A stretch of DNA of 57,179 nucleotides, taken from Heteroscillospira sp050252415. Its GTDB lineage: Bacteria; Bacillota; Clostridia; Oscillospirales; Oscillospiraceae. Numbering within the stretch: position 1 is the stretch's first letter; each line of letters begins with the position of its first letter. The position numbers and the translations under genes are program-made. Positions 24,624 through 33,165 of the stretch are shown one piece after another. The notes under the pieces are model-generated. The model ran no database searches and was not told the DNA's origin. It saw nothing but the letters and a program-made list of their open reading frames with translations. The stretch spans positions 1 through 57,179 of the forward strand of contig JBFWKZ010000001.1 in assembly GCA_050252415.1 (NCBI GenBank). Direction: 5' to 3'.

Positions 24624-25433
24624 TCATTCCAATTCAATTGTGCATGCGGCAATAAGACCAAGTATTTGCTTAACGCCGACATTGGAGCGAATATATGCGG
24701 AACAACGGTCCGTCAGGGTATAAATTTCCATAAGCCTGGCGGCGGATAAACCGGAAATCGTTTCCCTGCCCGCCAGGGCTGCGCCGATCAGAAGGCGGAC
24801 ATTCTGCAAAAAGTCATCCAGCTCTGCCGCCGTTTGCTCTTCCATAGAGAGACACAGCCGCAAAAGGCCGAGCCTGTCACCCTCGGCGGCGAGACGGAGA
24901 TAGGCCTTTTCCTGCTCCCCAAAATACGGACACGTGTCGTCGGCTGCGGCATAGAGTGCGACGCATCGCGAGCGGATCGTGTCCAGCAGTGCGCCGGGAT
25001 TTTCCACACAAAGTATGAAGCGGACATATTCCGGCGGTTCCTCCAGCAGCTTTAACAGTGCGTTTTGCGCCTGTAAATTCATATATTCCGCATCGGATAT
25101 CAAATAGACTTTTTTATCGGCCTCATTCGGAAGAACGGCGGAGTCGGCGCCGAGGTCTCGTATCTGGGCAACATAAATCTCGCGCTTCGGCTTACCCTTG
25201 TCGTCTAAAGGCCGGGTGACCGTTATGACGTCCGGATGGATGCCGCTCAGTATTTTCCGGCAATTTTTACAGACGCCGCACGCCGTCTCGCCATTTTCGG
25301 AACAGAGCATCAGGGCGGCAAGCTGCCGGCCCAATGTCTCCAGATATTTGCCCGGCGCGATTAAAACGTATGCGTGGGACAGCCTGTCCCGCCTGAGACG
25401 GGGAAGGCAAGGTTCAGTTTGTGTGCTTGGCAT
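24624..25433 (-). CDS. holB: DNA polymerase III delta-prime subunit
   Basis: A clamp-loader subunit of about 269 residues. It has RLSHAYVLIAPG at the N-terminus, a zinc-type cysteine group (CSENGETACGVCKNC), and the delta-prime hallmarks VYLISDAEYMNLQAQNALLK, LLEEPPEYVRFILC and the SRC motif. The P-loop position reads APGKYLETLG, not GxxxxGK(S/T), consistent with the nucleotide-free delta-prime class. The start is uncertain: ATG at 25433 overlaps the nifU end by 20 bases, and an in-frame start at 25466 would overlap more. No clear ribosome site is seen, so coupling to nifU is likely. Confidence 0.88.
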   Translation of the reverse strand: MPSTQTEPCLPRLRRDRLSHAYVLIAPGKYLETLGRQLAALMLCSENGETACGVCKNCRKILSGIHPDVITVTRPLDDKGKPKREIYVAQIRDLGADSAVLPNEADKKVYLISDAEYMNLQAQNALLKLLEEPPEYVRFILCVENPGALLDTIRSRCVALYAAADDTCPYFGEQEKAYLRLAAEGDRLGLLRLCLSMEEQTAAELDDFLQNVRLLIGAALAGRETISGLSAARLMEIYTLTDRCSAYIRSNVGVKQILGLIAACTIELE

Positions 25434-25848
25434 GACATGCGTCACAGTCGCAGCTGCAGCCGACAATGGGCTCCGGATCGATGCCCTGACGCTTATAGTA
25501 GTCGGCGAGGGCGGACTTTATGCCCTCTTCGGCGAGAACGGAGCAGTGCAGCTTGGCCGGGGGCAGTCCGTCCAGAGCTTCCGCCACAGCGCTGTTGGTC
25601 AGCTGCAGGGCCTCCTGGATGGTCTTGCCCTTGACGAGCTCTGTCGCCATGGAGCTTGTCGCAATGGCGGCGCCGCAGCCGAAAGTCTTGAACTTGATGT
25701 CTTCAATGACGTCGTCTTTGATCTTCATATATATTTTCATAATATCGCCGCACTTGGGGTTGCCGACCTGACCGACAGCGTTGGCGTCGGGAATCTCACC
25801 CACATTACGGGGATTGGAAAAATGGTCCATTACTTTATCGGAATACAT
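25414..25848 (-). CDS. nifU: NifU/IscU-type Fe-S cluster scaffold protein
   Basis: A 144-residue scaffold on which Fe-S clusters are built. The three ligand cysteines are visible in NPKCGDIM, FKTFGCGAAIATSS and KLHCSVLAEEG. The C-terminus carries an extra cysteine/histidine group (GCSCDCDACHAKH) beyond the normal IscU fold. It lies directly downstream of nifS (43 bases) with a good ribosome site, the usual pairing of sulfur donor and scaffold. Confidence 0.94.
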   Translation of the reverse strand: MYSDKVMDHFSNPRNVGEIPDANAVGQVGNPKCGDIMKIYMKIKDDVIEDIKFKTFGCGAAIATSSMATELVKGKTIQEALQLTNSAVAEALDGLPPAKLHCSVLAEEGIKSALADYYKRQGIDPEPIVGCSCDCDACHAKHTN

Positions 25849-25891
25849 AGGTTTCTCCTTCTTTCTATCATTACGGACATGGTCCGGTCGT

Positions 25892-27070
25892 TTACTTCAA
25901 AGATTTTTCTTTTTCCTCCCACAGGGGAGACATGGCGCGCAGCCGGGTTATGATTTTGGGGAACTCCTCAAGGATGTAGTCCACATCCTCCTCCGTGTTG
26001 CGCTCGTTGAGACTGAGGCGTACGCTGCCGTGTGCAACTTCATGGGACAAACCGATCGCCATCAGAACATGGGACGGATCGAGCGAGCCGCTGGAGCAGG
26101 CGGAGCCGGAGCTTGCACATATCCCGACACGATCGAGGCTGAGGATCATAGACTCGCCCTCAACGCACTCGAACACAAATGAGGCGGTGCCCGGCAGACG
26201 GTTTACGGGGTCTCCGGTCAGACGGGAGAAGGGAATTTTCAAAAGCCCTTCGATGAGCCTGTCTCTCATGGCGGTTATTTTTGCCATGTTTGCGTCCATA
26301 TTGGCGACGGATTCCTTCAGAGCGGCGGCCATCCCGACGATTCCGGCGACGTTCTCTGTTCCGCTGCGGCGGGACCGCTCCTGTCCGCCTCCGGTAATGA
26401 AGGGCGGAAGCTTGATCCCCTTACGGACATAGAGGCAGCCGACGCCCTTAGGGCCGCGGAATTTATGGGCGGAGAGGGAGAGAAAATCAACGCCCGTATC
26501 CTCAACGCTGAAGGGAATATGGCCGATCGCCTGCACCGCGTCGGTGTGAAAGTAGACGCCCTTTTCATGGGCTATGGCACACAGTTCCTTAATCGGAAGG
26601 ATGGTGCCGATCTCATTGTTGGCCGCCATGATGCTGACAAGGGCGGTATCCTCGCGGATTGCATTGCGCAGGTCGTCGGGGTTCACATGTCCGTAGCCGT
26701 CGACGGGCAGATAGGTCGCCTCAACGCCCTCAAATTTTCCGAGCTGGTCCAGCGTATGGCTGATGGCGTGGTGCTCGATGGCGGTGGTTATGATGTGCTT
26801 GCCCCGACATCTGGGCATTTTGAGCACGGACCTGAGGACCCAGTTATCGGATTCCGTACCGCAGCTGGTAAAATATATTTCCTCTGGCTTTGCACCAAGG
26901 CATTCGGCAATATCGGCTCTCGCGTTATCGATGGCCGTCTTTGCCTCCCTGCCGTAGCTGTAAACTCCGGAAGGGTTTCCAAGTGCGTCGCTCAGATATG
27001 GAAGCATGGCGTCAAGCGCGGTTTTGGATACCGCAGTCGTCGCCGCATTGTCTGTATATACTCTTCTCAT
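25892..27070 (-). CDS. nifS: Cysteine desulfurase NifS
   Basis: A PLP-dependent enzyme that removes sulfur from cysteine for Fe-S cluster assembly; 392 residues. It has the N-terminal VYTDNAATT, the PLP lysine in SAHKFRGPKG near 205, and the catalytic loop cysteine in CASSGSACSSGS near 320. RSGTENVAGIVG is the class I signature. It starts 8 bases after AAAGGAG. That ribosome site lies inside a duplicated 13-base sequence (27072-27099). Confidence 0.95.
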   Translation of the reverse strand: MRRVYTDNAATTAVSKTALDAMLPYLSDALGNPSGVYSYGREAKTAIDNARADIAECLGAKPEEIYFTSCGTESDNWVLRSVLKMPRCRGKHIITTAIEHHAISHTLDQLGKFEGVEATYLPVDGYGHVNPDDLRNAIREDTALVSIMAANNEIGTILPIKELCAIAHEKGVYFHTDAVQAIGHIPFSVEDTGVDFLSLSAHKFRGPKGVGCLYVRKGIKLPPFITGGGQERSRRSGTENVAGIVGMAAALKESVANMDANMAKITAMRDRLIEGLLKIPFSRLTGDPVNRLPGTASFVFECVEGESMILSLDRVGICASSGSACSSGSLDPSHVLMAIGLSHEVAHGSVRLSLNERNTEEDVDYILEEFPKIITRLRAMSPLWEEKEKSLK

Positions 27071-27071
27071 A

Positions 27072-27099
27072 ATTAAGACTCCTTTGATTAAGACTCCTT
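27072..27099 (-). repeat. Tandem duplication of the nifS ribosome-site segment
   Basis: ATTAAGACTCCTT occurs twice, separated by TG (27072-27084 and 27087-27099). Read on the minus strand, each copy carries AAGGAGTCTTAAT, so two Shine-Dalgarno sequences lie in series. Only the proximal one is correctly spaced to the nifS ATG. Confidence 0.7.
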
Positions 27100-27243
27100 A
27101 AAATTGCGATATTTCCCGGCAAGCCGCCGGACGGATGCTGCCGGTTGGATATTAAATTATACCACAACAAAGAATTGAATTACAACAATATTTACATAAT
27201 ATTTGTTTTATCGTGTCTTATAAGCAATTATAGACCTTCATTG

Positions 27244-27285
27244 AACAATCTTCTACTTGAAGATTGTTAAAAAAAGTGGTATACT
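27244..27285 (+). promoter_or_regulatory. rex promoter with overlapping inverted repeat
   Basis: TTGAAG (27257-27262), a 17-base spacer and TATACT (27280-27285) form a good promoter about 97 bases before rex. An inverted repeat AACAATCTTC-TACTT-GAAGATTGTT (27244-27268) covers the -35 region, the geometry of a repressor operator. It contains TTGTTAA, a half of the Rex-box consensus, so autoregulation is possible; the symmetric Rex box itself is not present. Nothing else stands out in 27100-27381. Confidence 0.5.
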
Positions 27286-27381
27286 TTCAATCGATATAAA
27301 TAATTATGAGTGTTGCTGGTAAAGCTTAACGTTATTAATTTTATTTATAGCAATTATCTTCTTGGGAAGGAAATATGAGCA

Positions 27382-28032
27382 ATGAAACGTGTCAATATTT
27401 CGAACAACGTAATTCGCCGGATGCCACGCTATCTCCGCAAATTGGATGACCTTGCCTATCATGGAATAGATCGCATCTCGTCCGGAGAACTTGGAAAGCA
27501 GCTTGGACTTACGCCATCTCAGATTCGACAGGATTTTAGTTGTTTTGGTGAGTTTGGCCAGCAGGGATACGGGTATAATGTTGATAGCCTGAGAGAAGAG
27601 ATTTCCTCAATTTTGGGAATGAAATGCGGATTTCGAGTCATCCTCGTCGGCGTCGGCAACCTGGGACATGCTCTGGTCAATAACTTCGGGTTTGATTCCC
27701 ATGGTTTTAATCTCAAAGCGGCATTTGACGTTGACCCGGAAATTGTCGGCAAGGAACTGGGGGGCGTACATGTTTTTCACTCCTCGGAGCTTATGGATTA
27801 TCTGAGCCGTAATCATATCGACATTGCGGTGCTTTCCGTCCCCCGCCGGCTGGCGAACAACATCGCAAACACGCTTGTGGACTACGGCATACGTGCGATC
27901 TGGAATTTTACGAATATCGAGCTGGACATTAAGGATGAGGGCGTTCTTGTGGAGAATATCCATTTTTCCGACAGCCTGTTGTATCTCAGTTACCACCTTG
28001 CGGAGCAAGCTTTGGAAGAATCCGAGAGCTGA
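27382..28032 (+). CDS. rex: Redox-sensing transcriptional repressor Rex
   Basis: A 216-residue NADH/NAD+-responsive repressor of fermentation and respiration genes. The N-terminal winged helix (about 1-80) has RYLRKLDDL and the recognition region LTPSQIRQDFSCFGEFGQQGYGY. The Rossmann domain begins with VILVGVGNLGHAL near 90. It keeps NFTNIELD and a C-terminal swap helix (LSYHLAEQAL). Start: the ATG at 27382 follows AAGGAAA. The following SLH gene starts 28 bases later and may be co-transcribed. Confidence 0.96.
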   Translation: MKRVNISNNVIRRMPRYLRKLDDLAYHGIDRISSGELGKQLGLTPSQIRQDFSCFGEFGQQGYGYNVDSLREEISSILGMKCGFRVILVGVGNLGHALVNNFGFDSHGFNLKAAFDVDPEIVGKELGGVHVFHSSELMDYLSRNHIDIAVLSVPRRLANNIANTLVDYGIRAIWNFTNIELDIKDEGVLVENIHFSDSLLYLSYHLAEQALEESES

Positions 28033-28060
28033 TGTTCCAGACGGTCTATGAGGAATTAAT

Positions 28061-29119
28061 GTGAAACGCAAAACAGTATTATCAATGATATTGGCAATCG
28101 CTCTATTGGCGGGCGTTGGTTATGGATATGCCGCTTCTGCCGGTTCTGCCGGGGATCCGCTGATATCGCTGAGCTTCCTGCAGAGCGATTTTTTGGATAA
28201 CATCCTGTATCAGGCCAAATCTGAAATTAGTTCAGCACTGGGCGGCGCCTATGATTCCGCCTCCGCGGGCATTGCAGGCGACAGCGGCGACACGGGGAGT
28301 TTCAGAGCGGTAGAAATGAAAACTGACGGCGAGATAAGTCTTGGATTTGGCGGCAGCGCCATTGTTCAAAGCGGTGCCGCGAAGCTCAAGGTGGAAAACG
28401 GCGAGGTCATAAATATTACCGAGGGCATAGCGGCCGGCAGCGGCACCGTAAAGTTGGGAAACCGCTATTTTGCCGCAGAGGATACCAGCGCGACAATGAC
28501 GTTCACAGCAGAATCCTCCGTCCTGTTGGACGGGGACGCCACCATTGTCTCCGGCGAACGACTCAACAATGTGTTTACCGATATTTTCCCGAAGGACTGG
28601 TTTTATGCCGATGTTATGAGCGCTGTGGATATGGGGCTTATCAACGGAATGACGGAGACGACTTTTGTCCCGAACGGCAATATCACCAAGGCGCAGGTCA
28701 TTAAGCTTGCCGCCTGCACGTACCAAAAGTATCATGACGGCAAGGTAACGCTGGCGAACGGAAGCCCATGGTATCAGCCATATTCCGATTATGCGCGTGA
28801 AAACGGCATTATATCCGCCGAGCCGGAGGATTATAATTCCGCCGCTTCACGCAGCTATTATATTGCCGTCATGTATCGCGCGATGCCCGAGCAGGAATAC
28901 GATGAGATCAATACCGTTTCCGATGATGCCGTTCCCGACGTGAAGCAGGGGGATGCGTATTACGATGAGATCTATACTTTTTACCGCGCCGGTATTGTCA
29001 CGGGAAGCGATGAGAAGGGAACCTTCAACCCGGCATCGGCGGTAAGGCGCAGTGAGGTTGCAACGTTGGTTGCCAGAATGTTTGATCCGGACGTCAGAAA
29101 AACGGTAAATTTAGGATAA
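28061..29119 (+). CDS. Exported SLH-domain protein
   Basis: A 352-residue surface protein. A signal peptide (KRKTVLSMILAIALLAGVGYGYAAS region) is followed by a glycine/serine-rich beta domain (about 30-180). Three S-layer homology units follow: FTDIFPKDWFYADVMSAVDM, PWYQPYSDYARENGII and VPDVKQGDAYYDEIYTFYRA. They end in RRSEVATLVARMF. SLH units bind secondary cell-wall polymers, so the protein should be held on the cell surface. The GTG start at 28061 is preceded by AGGAA. The role of the N-terminal domain is unknown. Confidence 0.88.
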   Translation: MKRKTVLSMILAIALLAGVGYGYAASAGSAGDPLISLSFLQSDFLDNILYQAKSEISSALGGAYDSASAGIAGDSGDTGSFRAVEMKTDGEISLGFGGSAIVQSGAAKLKVENGEVINITEGIAAGSGTVKLGNRYFAAEDTSATMTFTAESSVLLDGDATIVSGERLNNVFTDIFPKDWFYADVMSAVDMGLINGMTETTFVPNGNITKAQVIKLAACTYQKYHDGKVTLANGSPWYQPYSDYARENGIISAEPEDYNSAASRSYYIAVMYRAMPEQEYDEINTVSDDAVPDVKQGDAYYDEIYTFYRAGIVTGSDEKGTFNPASAVRRSEVATLVARMFDPDVRKTVNLG

Positions 29120-29214
29120 ACCACCTGCTATGATCGCAAAAATTCGCAGCAGGACAGCAAATAACAAGAGGACTTAAATCTGTTTTTCCGGTGACGTATG
29201 TCGCCGTGAAAACA

Positions 29215-29246
29215 CCCCGATTCGCCGCCAAAGCGGCGAAACCGGG
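29215..29246. repeat. GC-rich hairpin between the SLH gene and mnmE
   Basis: CCCCGATTCGCCGC and GCGGCGAAACCGGGG pair around CAAA, nearly perfectly. There is no T-tract on the plus strand, so it is not a standard terminator, although it could slow transcription. Confidence 0.45.
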
Positions 29247-29306
29247 GCATTAACGAGGGGTAGGGGGGATACCTCTCATAAAGCGTGCCGAAGCATCGGT
29301 ACGCGC

Positions 29307-29329
29307 AGCGGCCGGGATTGCCGGCCGCT
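29307..29329. repeat. Hairpin immediately before mnmE
   Basis: AGCGGCCGG-GATTG-CCGGCCGCT is a perfect 9-bp stem 19 bases upstream of the mnmE start. TTGTTATT follows, so it may be a weak terminator, or it may influence translation because the GGAGG ribosome site begins about 8 bases after the stem. Confidence 0.45.
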
Positions 29330-29348
29330 TGTTATTGGAGGGACAAAT

Positions 29349-30719
29349 ATGTCAGATACGATTGCGGCTATTGCCACGGGAGACAGGCTCACTGCCATTG
29401 GAATCATCCGCCTCAGCGGCGACGACTCTGTTCTTGTCATGGACAGGGTGTTTTTTCCCGTCTCCGGTAGAAAGATAAGCGACTATCCCGACAGGAGCCT
29501 TGTTTTTGGTGAATTGCGCGATGAGGCGGGGCAGGTGCTCGATATCTGTCTCGGCACGATAAGCCGTGCGCCGAACAGCTACACGGGTGAGAATACGGCG
29601 GAACTACAGATGCACGGTTCTCCAATGGTGCTTGGAGAGACGTTGGGCCTGCTTTTTCGCACCGGGGCAAGGCAGGCGCTGGCGGGCGAATTCACAAAGC
29701 GTGCCTTTTTAAACGGGCGCATGGACCTGACACAGGCGGAGGCGGTTATCGACCTCATCCATGCCGAAACCCCTGAGGCGGCAAAAATTGCCGCCGGCCA
29801 GCTGGGCGGAGCGATTTATCGCAAGGCGGAAGCCGTATATTCCATACTGACGGACATTATGAGCCACTTCCACGCCGTGCTCGACTATCCCGATGAAGAG
29901 ATCGATGCTTTTGAACTGGAAAACTATGAGGCGTCGCTCAAGGATGCGGAAAAGACGCTCGCCGGAATGCTGAAAAGCTTCGACCACGGCAGAATCGTGC
30001 GCGAGGGTATCGCCGCGGCAATCGTCGGTAAGCCCAATGTCGGGAAATCTTCCATATTGAACGCTCTGCTTGGCTATGACCGCGCAATCGTGACGGCTGT
30101 CCCCGGGACAACCCGCGATACGATCGAGGAGAAGCTGCGCCTGGGCCATGTTTTGCTCCGGCTTATCGACACTGCCGGAATACGCAAGACGGATGATGTG
30201 GTCGAAAACATCGGCGTTGAGCGCAGCCTGCGTGCCATTGAAGAGGCTGAGCTTGTCATTGCGGTATTTGATGCCTCCGAACCGCTCGGCGCGGAGGACG
30301 AAAAGGTTATGCGTGCGGCGGTGAAAAAGCAAAACAGTATCGCGCTGATCAATAAGACAGATCTGCCTGAGAAGCTATCCGAGGACAACATAATCAATCA
30401 TTTTTCGCATGTTCTGCACATTTCTGCAGCTTCCGGAGAGGGATTCGATGCCCTTACGGAGCTTGTCTGCACCATGTTCCCGAAGTCGGAGGGAAAAGCA
30501 ATGGGAGAGACGCTCACTAATGAGCGGCAGGCGGATGCCGTACGGCGCGCACTGGAGTCGCTCACGGCCGGGCGCGAGGCGATGCAGTCCGGAATAACGC
30601 CGGATGCCGTGCTGACCGAGGTTGAAAATGCGATGTCCGCTCTCGGAGAACTCACCGGGCGTACGGTTCGCGAAGACATCACGGCGCGAATTTTTGAACG
30701 GTTTTGTGTCGGAAAATAA
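29349..30719 (+). CDS. mnmE: tRNA modification GTPase MnmE
   Basis: The GTPase that, with MnmG, modifies U34 in the wobble position of certain tRNAs. It has 456 residues. The N-terminal folate-binding domain begins with DTIAAIATG, has RLSGDDS, and is followed by a helical domain. The inserted G domain has Walker A GKPNVGKSS near 230, G3 DTAGIR and G4 NKTD. The C-terminal FCVGK keeps the conserved cysteine. GGAGGG supports the ATG start. No mnmG is seen next to it in this window. Confidence 0.96.
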   Translation: MSDTIAAIATGDRLTAIGIIRLSGDDSVLVMDRVFFPVSGRKISDYPDRSLVFGELRDEAGQVLDICLGTISRAPNSYTGENTAELQMHGSPMVLGETLGLLFRTGARQALAGEFTKRAFLNGRMDLTQAEAVIDLIHAETPEAAKIAAGQLGGAIYRKAEAVYSILTDIMSHFHAVLDYPDEEIDAFELENYEASLKDAEKTLAGMLKSFDHGRIVREGIAAAIVGKPNVGKSSILNALLGYDRAIVTAVPGTTRDTIEEKLRLGHVLLRLIDTAGIRKTDDVVENIGVERSLRAIEEAELVIAVFDASEPLGAEDEKVMRAAVKKQNSIALINKTDLPEKLSEDNIINHFSHVLHISAASGEGFDALTELVCTMFPKSEGKAMGETLTNERQADAVRRALESLTAGREAMQSGITPDAVLTEVENAMSALGELTGRTVREDITARIFERFCVGK

Positions 30720-30928
30720 GAGAGCCGGGGGATATTCACAGAAAGTTCAGAAATCGTTCAAGTGCCGTTCAGACAAGAAGGTAAAAAATAGGGTATATTT
30801 TATTCGGATAAAGAAATCAGCCCACCGGGAAGTAAAACCTCCCCCAAAATGCTTCCCCTTTAAGGAGATATTTCCTGGTACTCCCCCTTCCTGGTGATCT
30901 CTGGGTGTGATTTCGGGCCGCGATCCAC

Positions 30929-30962
30929 GACCGCTCGGTTGCCGCTGAGCGGTCGATTTTTT
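30929..30962 (+). terminator. Intrinsic terminator downstream of mnmE
   Basis: GACCGCTC / GAGCGGTC (30929-30954) with a 10-base loop is followed by GATTTTTT. It sits 210 bases after the mnmE stop. Between them, 30822-30895 carries loosely complementary segments (CACCGGGAAG and CTTCCTGGTG) that could fold, but I recognise no riboswitch class and no gene. Confidence 0.8.
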
Positions 30963-31013
30963 ATCTGGAATGGTCTGCCATAAATTAAATTTATCACATT
31001 TATGTAAAAACAG

Positions 31014-31042
31014 TTGCAAAGACATGCCAAAGCGGCTATAAT
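31014..31042 (+). promoter_or_regulatory. Promoter of pncB
   Basis: TTGCAA (31014-31019), a 17-base spacer and TATAAT (31037-31042) lie 47 bases before pncB. No GTGTC/GACAC palindrome like that at 33100-33139 is seen here, so pncB may not be directly under NiaR. Confidence 0.65.
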
Positions 31043-31089
31043 TGCTCTGTGTAAAACCCCAGTAAAAATAAAGCTAAGGACTGGTTAAA

Positions 31090-32544
31090 ATGGGTAATTG
31101 CAACGAAAAACTTAATTTTACTATGCTCTGTGACTTTTATGAGCTGACCATGGGGAATGGTTATTTCAATTACGGCTACAAGGACAGAATCACGTATTTT
31201 GATTTATTTTACCGCCGTGTGCCGGACGATGGGGGCTATGCCATCGCTGCCGGTTTGGAGCAGGTTATCGATTATATCCAAAACCTGCATTTCGGCCCCG
31301 AAGATATTGCGTATTTGCGCGGAAGAAAAATGTTCAGTGAAGAATTTCTGGAATATTTGACAAATTTTAAGTTTACCGGCGACATCTACGCTGTTCCAGA
31401 GGGAACGCCTGTATTTCCACGGGAGCCTATTTTAACGGTCCGTGCCCCGGCTATTGAGGCACAGCTGCTTGAAACCTTTCTCCTGCTTACGATAAATCAC
31501 CAGAGTCTGATCGCCACCAAGGCCAGCCGCATCGTCAGTGCCGCGCAGGGCAGGGCGGTGCTCGAGTTCGGGTCACGCCGTGCGCAGGGAGCCGACGGCG
31601 CGATGCTGGGCGCGAGGGCGGCTTACATCGGCGGCTGCGCGGGGACGGCCTGTACTATTTCCGACCAGCTCTATGGCGTATGCGCCGGGGGTACCATGGC
31701 GCACTCCTGGGTGCAGATGTTTGAAAGCCAGTATGAAGCCTTTAAGACTTACTGTGAGATATACCCCGACAATGCGACCCTTTTAGTAGATACTTATAAT
31801 ACGCTCAAGTCCGGCATACCGGATGCGATCCGTGTTTTCAATGAAGTGCTGAGACCGCGCGGGATCACAAAATGCGGTATTCGATTGGATTCCGGCGACA
31901 TGGCGTATCTGACCCGCAAGGCGAGAAAGATGCTTGACGATGCGGGATGGCCTGAGTGCAAAATTTTTGTTTCCAATTCTCTCGATGAATACCTCATCCG
32001 CGACCTACTGCTTCAGGGTGCGGTAATCGACACCTTCGGCGTCGGCGAACGCCTTATCACCGCGAGGAGCGAACCTGTTTTCGGAGGGGTCTACAAGCTG
32101 GTTGCCGTCGAGGAGGAAGGCGGCGAGATCGTCCCCAGAATCAAGGTCAGCGAAAATGTCGGCAAAATTACGACGCCGCATTTCAAAAAAACCTATCGCC
32201 TCTACGGCAACGACACGGGCAAAGCCATTGCCGACTATATTTGCCTCCATGACGAGGTCGTCGATGACAGCGATAAACTGGAAATCTTTGACCCCGATGC
32301 GATCTGGAAGCGTAAACAGGTGTATAACTTTACCGCAAAGGAACTTCAGGTCCCCATATTTGTAAACGGCAAGCTGGTCTATGACAGACCGAGTTTGCCG
32401 GCAATTCAGGACTATTGCCAGAAACAGTTGGGTACGCTGTGGGATGAGGTCAAGCGTTTTGATAATCCGCATACCTATTATGTTGATCTCTCACAGAAAC
32501 TCTGGGATGTCAAATATCGGCTGCTTTCGGAAAAAAGCATATGA
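31090..32544 (+). CDS. pncB: Nicotinate phosphoribosyltransferase
   Basis: It converts nicotinate and PRPP to nicotinate mononucleotide, the first step of NAD salvage from niacin. It has 484 residues. It has the N-terminal NFTMLCDFYELTMGNGYF, the barrel-core motif EFGSRRAQGADGAMLGARAA, the HSWVQMF region, and RLDSGDMAYLTRKAR. It lies 19 bases before niaR on the same strand, so enzyme and repressor are co-transcribed. Confidence 0.95.
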   Translation: MGNCNEKLNFTMLCDFYELTMGNGYFNYGYKDRITYFDLFYRRVPDDGGYAIAAGLEQVIDYIQNLHFGPEDIAYLRGRKMFSEEFLEYLTNFKFTGDIYAVPEGTPVFPREPILTVRAPAIEAQLLETFLLLTINHQSLIATKASRIVSAAQGRAVLEFGSRRAQGADGAMLGARAAYIGGCAGTACTISDQLYGVCAGGTMAHSWVQMFESQYEAFKTYCEIYPDNATLLVDTYNTLKSGIPDAIRVFNEVLRPRGITKCGIRLDSGDMAYLTRKARKMLDDAGWPECKIFVSNSLDEYLIRDLLLQGAVIDTFGVGERLITARSEPVFGGVYKLVAVEEEGGEIVPRIKVSENVGKITTPHFKKTYRLYGNDTGKAIADYICLHDEVVDDSDKLEIFDPDAIWKRKQVYNFTAKELQVPIFVNGKLVYDRPSLPAIQDYCQKQLGTLWDEVKRFDNPHTYYVDLSQKLWDVKYRLLSEKSI

Positions 32545-32563
32545 ATCTGTGGGGTGAGACGTC

Positions 32564-33079
32564 ATGACCACAGAAGAACGCAGGAAGGCAATTGGTGAAC
32601 TGCTGGCCGGTTCAAGCGTGCCCATAAGCGCGACTACGCTGGCAAGAAAATTTTCCGTCAGCCGTCAGGTGATCGTCAGCGATGTTGCGCTGCTCCGTGC
32701 GGGGGGGATGGCAATCTCCGCAACGCCTCGCGGGTATGTGACGACGCAGCACCAGGACGGACTTATCCGCACGGTCGCCTGTGTACACACGCTTGACGAT
32801 ATGCGCAAGGAGCTCTATGCCATCGTTGACAATGGCTGCAGCGCGCTGGATGTGGTCGTTGAACACCCAATATATGGACAGCTTACTGGCGAGCTCCAAC
32901 TCGCCAGCCGTTATGATGTGGATCGGTTTATGGAAAAGCTTTCTCGCCGGGCTTCGCCGCTTTCGGCGCTGACAGGAGGCATACATCTGCATACGCTCAG
33001 ATGCCCGGATGAGGCGGCTTATGTGCGCGTTTTGGAAGCCCTCCGCGCAGAGGGTATCTTGCTGGACGAAAAAGCTTGA
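32564..33079 (+). CDS. niaR: Niacin-responsive repressor NiaR
   Basis: A 171-residue transcription repressor of the NiaR/YrxA family. The N-terminal winged helix (about 1-65: SATTLARKFSVSRQVIVSDV) is followed by the 3H domain, named for three conserved histidines. These are seen in VEHPIYGQL, GGIHLH and HTL. In the family, niacin binding drives repression of NAD-salvage and niacin-uptake genes. Its stop codon overlaps the -35 element of the next gene's promoter, where a 40-bp palindrome is the likely operator. Confidence 0.92.
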   Translation: MTTEERRKAIGELLAGSSVPISATTLARKFSVSRQVIVSDVALLRAGGMAISATPRGYVTTQHQDGLIRTVACVHTLDDMRKELYAIVDNGCSALDVVVEHPIYGQLTGELQLASRYDVDRFMEKLSRRASPLSALTGGIHLHTLRCPDEAAYVRVLEALRAEGILLDEKA

Positions 33080-33104
33080 CAAATTTGACATTTTGAACTA
33101 TTAT
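33076..33104 (+). promoter_or_regulatory. Promoter of the PTS-EIIC-like gene
   Basis: TTGACA (33076-33081), a 17-base spacer and TATTAT (33099-33104) are close to consensus. The -35 overlaps the niaR stop codon and the -10 lies in the left arm of the palindrome, so an occupied operator would block RNA polymerase. A second TTGACA at 33085-33090 is less well placed. Confidence 0.7.
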
Positions 33105-33139
33105 GCCATACAGGTGTCGCGACACCTGTATGGCATAAT
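33100..33139. promoter_or_regulatory. Perfect 40-bp palindrome, predicted NiaR operator
   Basis: Every base of 33100-33119 is complementary to 33120-33139. The centre is ACAGGTGTCG/CGACACCTGT, flanked by ATTATGCCAT and its complement. Lying between niaR and the membrane protein gene, over the -10, it is placed as an operator. From memory, NiaR sites contain symmetrical GTGTC/GACAC half-sites, which this matches. As RNA it would form a 20-bp hairpin, but TTTATTTA following is a poor terminator tail. Confidence 0.75.
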
Positions 33140-33165
33140 TTATTTACAAGGGGAGCGGGGAGAAA

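Noticed and set aside
29215..29246. GC-rich hairpin considered as a terminator for the SLH gene.
   Set aside because: No T-tract follows on the plus strand; kept only as a hairpin.
30622..30897. A 91-codon plus-strand frame overlapping the mnmE end.
   Set aside because: It starts within mnmE in another frame, has no ribosome site and no conserved character.
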